Shown piece after piece: positions 1 through 3,689 of a stretch of 6,174 bases of DNA. Source of the DNA: Sedimentisphaerales bacterium (lineage in GTDB: Bacteria > Planctomycetota > Phycisphaerae > Sedimentisphaerales > Anaerobacaceae); assembly GCA_016933985.1 (NCBI GenBank), contig JAFGTU010000145.1, forward strand, positions 1-6,174, in the 5' to 3' direction. How positions within the stretch are numbered: position 1 is the stretch's first letter; each line of letters opens with the position of its first letter. Both the position numbers and the translations under genes were made by a program. The notes under the pieces are model-generated. The model was not told the origin of the DNA and searched no databases. It saw nothing but the letters and a program-made list of their open reading frames with translations.

Positions 1-31
1 ATGAATAGCTGAAGGCTATTGTCCATAATTC

Positions 32-55
32 TGCTACAATAAAGTCAAATATAAT
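32..55 (+). promoter_or_regulatory. Possible plus-strand promoter elements
   Basis: TGCTACAAT (32-40) fits an extended -10, and an exact TATAAT is at 50-55. No good -35 accompanies either, and AT-rich DNA gives such matches often. They are noted because a terminator lies about 90-120 bp downstream. Confidence 0.25.
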
Positions 56-141
56 AAAAAGGGGAATGGGGCTTCAGGTCTTCAGGACAGTTTTTCGGGA
101 ATCAGGAGCAAAACAAAAAGAAATGGCCGATCATGCCTTGT

Positions 142-175
142 GGGGTGGCTGGAAAACTGGCTGCCCCTTTTTTTT
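142..175 (+). terminator. Rho-independent terminator, plus strand
   Basis: GGGGTGGCTGG (142-152) can pair with CTGGCTGCCCC (157-167) across an AAAA loop. The base is four G-C pairs and the upper stem includes four G-U wobbles. Eight T residues follow (168-175). The wobbles become mismatches on the minus strand and no T-run follows there, so the terminator acts on plus-strand transcripts. That means something is transcribed rightward from before 140. Confidence 0.65.
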
Positions 176-241
176 AATTAACGTTGTGCAGTCGCTCTCA
201 TGCGAGTTAATGCTTCATCGAAAGTAGGAAAGCAAGCGGAT

Positions 242-265
242 GGCTGAAAAAACAAGGCTTCAGCC
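242..265 (-). other. Stem-loop overlapping the stop of the nuclease-like gene
   Basis: GGCTGAA (242-248) and TTCAGCC (259-265) form a 7-bp perfect stem with a 10-nt loop, covering the TGA stop at 260-262. No T-run follows on the minus strand, so this is at best a weak terminator or a 3'-end protecting hairpin. Confidence 0.4.
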
Positions 266-808
266 CCTTCGCTCATTATCGCGTTGGGTGTAATCGGCTG
301 CAAGCCGATGTTTGAGCCTGGTTTGCTCGATGCGCAGTTCTCGCGAAACATCTCTGACGCCTACACCAGCCCAGGTGCGGTCATTCAGCGGAATGATCCA
401 CCCGTTTACGTGTTTCTGGTAGAACGCGCGCTTTCGAACGGCGGATACGGTGAGCACAGCCGCGCGTTCGATCGTGTAGTCGTCAGCGAAAAGAACTAAG
501 ACGACATACCTAAAATGGCCGCCTTCGAAGTCACGCAAGGCGCTAAAACGCGTCGGTTCAGTTCCCTTTGCTCGTCGGCGAGCCTTGATCTCGTATCGGT
601 TGCCGGAAGCGTCCGTTGCGTCAAAACCCTTGGTCGAAGGCCCGGCTGGTGAAAGACGAAGCGTACAACAGACTAAGAACTCAGCGTAGTCGGCTAATGG
701 ATTATTGGCGCTTCTGACAACCCCGCGTCTCCGAAGTTCCTGCGTCGATTCTCCGTGAAGCTGGAGGAGTTGCTGGATTGTCAGTGTCTTGAGATTTCTG
801 GCCTGCAT
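260..808 (-). CDS. PD-(D/E)XK-like restriction-endonuclease-fold protein
   Basis: This protein of about 182 aa resembles small restriction-endonuclease-like proteins (I believe of the DUF6998 type). Numbered from the ATG at 808, the signature is an acidic helix NNPLADYAEFLV (35-46, E43), then STKGFDATDASGNRYEIKARR (58-78), with D63 and E73-I-K75 giving the D...ExK metal-binding arrangement. A basic, helical C-terminus follows. The reading frame also opens at a GTG ending at 829 (189 aa), but that codon overlaps the R' box of attC and would cross the recombination point, and no Shine-Dalgarno precedes it. The ATG at 808 lies 12 nt after R' with a weak GGA upstream, which is normal for a cassette gene. 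No downstream attC is clear before the window edge. A role in DNA cleavage is plausible, but the partner and target are unknown. Confidence 0.78.
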   Translation of the reverse strand: MQARNLKTLTIQQLLQLHGESTQELRRRGVVRSANNPLADYAEFLVCCTLRLSPAGPSTKGFDATDASGNRYEIKARRRAKGTEPTRFSALRDFEGGHFRYVVLVLFADDYTIERAAVLTVSAVRKRAFYQKHVNGWIIPLNDRTWAGVGVRDVSRELRIEQTRLKHRLAADYTQRDNERRG

Positions 809-820
809 GTCATTCCATAA

Positions 821-880
821 GTCTAACACTCGGCATAAGCGGCGGTGTGCAGTGCCATCCGCTGCATGCTGTTGTTAGTC
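821..880 (-). other. attC: Integron attC recombination site (60 bp)
   Basis: Read on the minus strand, this imperfect palindrome has every attC element in order: R'' GACTAAC (880-874), spacer AACA, L'' GCATGCAGCGG (869-859), a 16-nt terminal loop (858-843), L' CCGCTTATGC (842-833), spacer CGAGT, and R' GTTAGAC (827-821). R' matches GTTRRRY exactly; R'' matches RYYYAAC at 6 of 7 positions. R''/R' pair at 6 of 7 positions. L''/L' pair as GCAT/ATGC and AGCGG/CCGCT, with GC opposite a single T, giving an asymmetric extrahelical base of the kind IntI uses to choose the strand. The spacers are unpaired. Length is within the known attC range and the site sits at the 3' end of the upstream gene in the expected orientation, with that gene's stop codon in R''. 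Expected exchange is between G827 and T826. Confidence 0.85.
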
Positions 881-1378
881 GTCTTTCTCATCTTGTTCAG
901 TATCCTTCTTGAGTTCTGCTCGTACAATTGCGTCAATCTGATCTTCAGAAATGCCGGCCAGCTTCCGCATCCGCTTCGACATCTCTTGGGCAATGGCATC
1001 GGCCTCCTGAAATACGCGGGACAGTTCCTTGAGTTCTTCGACTATTGCGTCGCAACCATGTGGGCTGAATAGTTTGCGTGCGTTGTCGAAGAAGAAGTGG
1101 TGCATTAAGTAGTTTCGCTTTTCGCGATAAGTGTTCAGGAGAGCAGAGAACTCTGGGTGAAGCGTGAAGGACTTGCCGAGTTCTTGAAGGAGCGCGCCGA
1201 GGTTCTTACCCGAGATCCTTATATCAATACCATCGAGGTCGGATAGCGAGGCATTGGGATGGTTGAGACGGTACGTGAGCAATAGAAGGGTTTGCAGTTC
1301 GGCCTCGAAACACTGCGCGTAATACGCTGCTCCGCCGAACCAAGCGAAGACGTCTTTCCTACGTTCGACATCATCCAT
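875..1378 (-). CDS. HEPN-like protein (candidate RNase), cargo of an integron cassette
   Basis: This 167-aa acidic protein appears largely helical. I do not recognise a named family. Its most conserved-looking segment is REKRNYLMHHFF (85-96), containing R88-N89-x3-H93, which matches the R-[N/D/H]-x3-H catalytic signature of HEPN ribonucleases found in toxin-antitoxin and abortive-infection systems. The C-terminus is highly charged (KKDTEQDEKDD). The ATG start has an AGGTGAT Shine-Dalgarno at 1384-1390 with 5-nt spacing. The stop codon TAA lies inside the R'' box of the attC site, and a GTTRRRY core lies just upstream of the start, so the gene fills a single cassette. No partner antitoxin is visible within the cassette; many cassette genes are orphans of this type. 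RNase function is inference from one motif; the existence of the gene is much surer than its function. Confidence 0.8.
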   Translation of the reverse strand: MDDVERRKDVFAWFGGAAYYAQCFEAELQTLLLLTYRLNHPNASLSDLDGIDIRISGKNLGALLQELGKSFTLHPEFSALLNTYREKRNYLMHHFFFDNARKLFSPHGCDAIVEELKELSRVFQEADAIAQEMSKRMRKLAGISEDQIDAIVRAELKKDTEQDEKDD

Positions 1379-1383
1379 TACGT

Positions 1384-1390
1384 ATCACCT
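1384..1390 (-). promoter_or_regulatory. Shine-Dalgarno of the HEPN-like gene
   Basis: AGGTGAT matches the extended anti-SD complement and is 5 nt from the ATG. It supports the start at 1378. Confidence 0.6.
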
Positions 1391-1393
1391 AAC
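1387..1393 (-). other. Integron core site (GTTRRRY) at the cassette's 5' boundary
   Basis: Minus-strand GTTAGGT matches GTTRRRY exactly and lies 8 nt before the ATG of the HEPN-like gene. It overlaps the gene's Shine-Dalgarno (AGGTGAT), so the ribosome-binding site travels within the cassette. Upstream sequence does not fold like an attC, so this is either an attI-like site, a secondary insertion site, or a chance match (about 1 in 1000 per position). Confidence 0.6.
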
Positions 1394-1434
1394 ATTTTCT
1401 TTTATGCATTTTATATATAGTGTACTGCCTTGAG

Positions 1435-1440
1435 ATTATA
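1435..1440 (-). promoter_or_regulatory. Candidate -10 element driving the cassette genes
   Basis: A perfect TATAAT lies 57 nt upstream of the HEPN-like ATG, in an AT-rich stretch after the helicase stop. No good -35 is found at 16-18 nt, so the call is tentative. It lies outside the cassette, upstream of the core site, which is where an integron cassette promoter (Pc) would be expected. Confidence 0.4.
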
Positions 1441-1557
1441 ATACAAACTATCGAACAAATCATCCAACTTTTTCTAATGACAATAGAAGGGGCGCCGAAT
1501 TACCTTCAACCGAGAGCGGCTAGGCAATTGGTTGCTCTGTTATTTAGCCTTTTGCCC

Positions 1558-3624
1558 TCATAATCTATTAATTTCTGCAACTATTGCCGCAGCTTCATTT
1601 TGGCTCAACCCGGTGGTTCGGGTAACACTTTGGGCACTCATCTCGTTTAAAAACTGTGAACGTGTTAGACGCGCAACAGACTTCTGAGTTAAAGCCATCG
1701 CTTGAGCACCCGAATGTTGAGCGGCGTGCGATGCAATGCAGCAAGCCATAGCCCGGGTGACGGACACGTAAAAAAGACGACGCTGTTCTATGAGTAGCCC
1801 GGTGGCCTGCAAGGCCCTGAAATTCGGCATGAGACCCTGTTCCGCACTTGGGATGAACACGACTTTCCCACTTAGTCCCTTGGCCCCATGCATGGTCAGA
1901 ATCCTAATGCGCTTTTGAACGGGTGGTTGGGTTTGAGGTTGGGCACCACCAATTCGCTGGTTGACAAGATTAAGAATGGCCTGTTGATCCGACTCGTTGT
2001 CAGCCGCAAGAAATTGAAGTAGCTCTTCAAGTGTCATCTGCACCGGAAGCGCGCCAACCAGGTTATTCCATATTGATAAGTTATTTGCAGTATTACGCCC
2101 TGATGTGAACACCTGCGATGATAGGAGTACCGAGATATCGCTGCTCCGAGCTGCCAAGGTATCGCTCATGCTCCACGTTCTAACCGCTTGAACTGTCGCC
2201 ATGACGCGCTGAACCGCTGAAGGGCACCGTCCGGAAAACCACGGCGGGCAGGTCGGAAGATAAAAGAGCTGGCGAAAGTTCTGGTTGTTGGAAATGCAGG
2301 TATCCGCGATGCCCTTCGCTGTGGCGCCTCCGACACCGGAGAGAACCTCAAGCAGGTCCCGATGAGCCGGATAGTCTTCTTCGCTGGACGAGTTGTCCCT
2401 GGCGATCCGCAAAACCGAATAGACTGCCCTGATGGCCTCATACTCATTTGTGAGCGCCGCGCCGCGTGGAGGATCATAGGGAAGGCCAAGATTACCCAGT
2501 TCCTGTGCCAGCATATCGAGCTGAACCCGGCGATTGGAGATCAGAATGATGATTTCATCCTCTCGTCCCGCCATCCCAGCATTGATAAGTTCCTGGCAGG
2601 ATTGGGCAACTGCGTGAGCCTCTTCTTGTGCAGTCTGGAAAGACCAAACCATCATACGGCCCTGAACTGGCGGTGTGGCAGCGCCATAAAGTGACGTAAC
2701 ATTCTTGGCAAATCGATTCACGTTGTAGGTGATCAGTCGGCTGGCCGGTTCAAGAACAGCGGGAGTACATCGAAAGCAATCCGTCAACACATGTGTAGCC
2801 GATGCCGGGTAGTTGGTTTGAAACTGGACGATTCCGTCTGGATTGGCATGACGGAATGAATAGATGCTCTGGTCGTCGTCCCCGGCAACAAATAGAACTG
2901 TATTGTGTGCAGACAACAAGCGCACGAATTCCTGGTCGCAGGCATTAAGGTCCTGGAATTCGTCAACAATCAAATGGTCGATTTGTGGCAGCTGGTTTGC
3001 CTGCAATGCCTCTTGCTGAAGCGCATCGACACACTTGAAAATTACCTCGCCAGGGAGAACGCAGCAATACAGGTTGGTCCGAGCGGAATGGAATGCGTTG
3101 AAGCATTGGATTTCAGCAAGAGTTATTTGCGCCTGATTCACATATTGCGGATTCAGAGTCTGCCATTGAGCGTCGTGTGCAAGTCTGATCTCGGTGGCTC
3201 GGGACGGAGTACATCCCAGACCGCCGGCGAATTCTTTGTCATAGACGTTTGTCTTTTCCCAATCGTCCAACATGATTGGCGTGCTGGGATACGAAGTAAG
3301 AAGATTGGCACGTCGCAAAATTCGAAGCGCGAGGGAATGCATCGTTGACACTCGCACTTGCATCGAAGTATTTGCACAGGGGAGAGTGCGGCAGAAAGCC
3401 CGGATACGTTCAGTAAGTTCAGCACACGTTGCCCGAGTGAATGAGATGACGTAGATGTTACCAGGAATTGCTCCATTGGTCAGAAGATCAGCAACCCGCT
3501 TTTCAATCGTATGAGATTTACCCGTACCCGGGCCAGCCACAAGTCGCACTTGCGGTGCACCATCTCTTGCTGCAGCCCACTGACGCTGTTCGGCTTGTGC
3601 TTTTTGAGCTGCAGTTATCGGCAT
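1558..3624 (-). CDS. UvrD/Rep-like superfamily 1A DNA helicase
   Basis: This 688-aa protein is a predicted ATP-dependent 3'-5' DNA helicase or translocase. All core motifs appear intact: Walker A GPGTGKS (31-37), motif Ia region SFTRATCAEL (61-70), TMHSLALRIL (94-103), motif II VDEFQDLN (220-227, the UvrD-type DExQ box), motif III GDDDQSIYSFRHA (248-260), motif IV-like FRCT (284-287), motif V TMHGAKGLSGKVVF (577-590) and motif VI QRRLFYVSVTRA (614-625). Motif V carries LSGK where housekeeping UvrD/PcrA usually has LE(F/W), and the C-terminal tail after motif VI is only about 60 residues, so this is a divergent accessory member rather than the cell's UvrD. I see no fused nuclease domain. The ATG start is supported by AAGGAG 5 nt upstream. 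It lies 65 bp after hsdMS on the same strand, so co-transcription is likely. A role in anti-phage defence is inferred from context; GajB-type defence helicases belong to the same broad family, but no GajA partner is visible. Confidence 0.93.
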   Translation of the reverse strand: MPITAAQKAQAEQRQWAAARDGAPQVRLVAGPGTGKSHTIEKRVADLLTNGAIPGNIYVISFTRATCAELTERIRAFCRTLPCANTSMQVRVSTMHSLALRILRRANLLTSYPSTPIMLDDWEKTNVYDKEFAGGLGCTPSRATEIRLAHDAQWQTLNPQYVNQAQITLAEIQCFNAFHSARTNLYCCVLPGEVIFKCVDALQQEALQANQLPQIDHLIVDEFQDLNACDQEFVRLLSAHNTVLFVAGDDDQSIYSFRHANPDGIVQFQTNYPASATHVLTDCFRCTPAVLEPASRLITYNVNRFAKNVTSLYGAATPPVQGRMMVWSFQTAQEEAHAVAQSCQELINAGMAGREDEIIILISNRRVQLDMLAQELGNLGLPYDPPRGAALTNEYEAIRAVYSVLRIARDNSSSEEDYPAHRDLLEVLSGVGGATAKGIADTCISNNQNFRQLFYLPTCPPWFSGRCPSAVQRVMATVQAVRTWSMSDTLAARSSDISVLLSSQVFTSGRNTANNLSIWNNLVGALPVQMTLEELLQFLAADNESDQQAILNLVNQRIGGAQPQTQPPVQKRIRILTMHGAKGLSGKVVFIPSAEQGLMPNFRALQATGLLIEQRRLFYVSVTRAMACCIASHAAQHSGAQAMALTQKSVARLTRSQFLNEMSAQSVTRTTGLSQNEAAAIVAEINRL

Positions 3625-3629
3625 CCTTT

Positions 3630-3635
3630 CTCCTT
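3630..3635 (-). promoter_or_regulatory. Strong Shine-Dalgarno of the helicase gene
   Basis: AAGGAG lies 5 nt upstream of the ATG at 3624, in an A-rich leader. It fixes the helicase start and suggests efficient independent translation despite the 65-bp gap after hsdMS. Confidence 0.75.
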
Positions 3636-3689
3636 TTTATACATAGTTTTGATTCAACTCAAAAAAATGTTTCATGATTTATTTAAATT

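Larger units (their letters stand above)
827..1392 (-). mobile_element. Integron gene cassette carrying the HEPN-like gene
   Basis: The unit runs from T1392 (after the G of GTTAGGT) to G827 (the G of the attC R' GTTAGAC), 566 bp in total. It holds one gene, its Shine-Dalgarno and an attC at the gene's 3' end, which is the usual cassette plan and size. On excision the circle would rejoin as GTTAGGT, again a perfect R' box. The cassette carries no clear promoter of its own between its left end and the ATG (14 bp), so expression must come from upstream. No integrase gene is in the window. Confidence 0.72.
1379..1557. other. Intergenic region between helicase and cassette (179 bp)
   Basis: No gene is seen. 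It holds the -10 candidate, the cassette core site and two weak inverted repeats: AGAGC/GCTCT with a 16-nt loop just after the helicase stop, and GAAGG/CCTTC around GGCGCC near 1487-1508. Neither is followed by a T-run, so no terminator is called. I tested whether an attC could end at the 1387-1393 core and found no complementary L boxes. Confidence 0.6.

Noticed and set aside
66..227. 53-codon plus-strand frame starting MGLQVFRTVF
   Set aside because: It runs through the terminator hairpin and T-run, lacks a well-spaced Shine-Dalgarno, and I recognise no family. A leader peptide or gene remnant cannot be excluded.
284..499. Plus-strand 71-aa frame
   Set aside because: Antisense shadow of the nuclease-like gene, with no ribosome-binding site.
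845..1072. Plus-strand 75-aa frame with a hydrophobic start
   Set aside because: It overlaps attC and lies antisense to the HEPN-like gene; the apparent membrane segment is the complement of its charged C-terminus.
1387..1525. A second, 139-bp attC ending at the GTTAGGT core
   Set aside because: GCCTAGC at 1519-1525 resembles an R'' box, but the adjacent sequences do not form complementary L boxes; the interior is simple AT-rich DNA.
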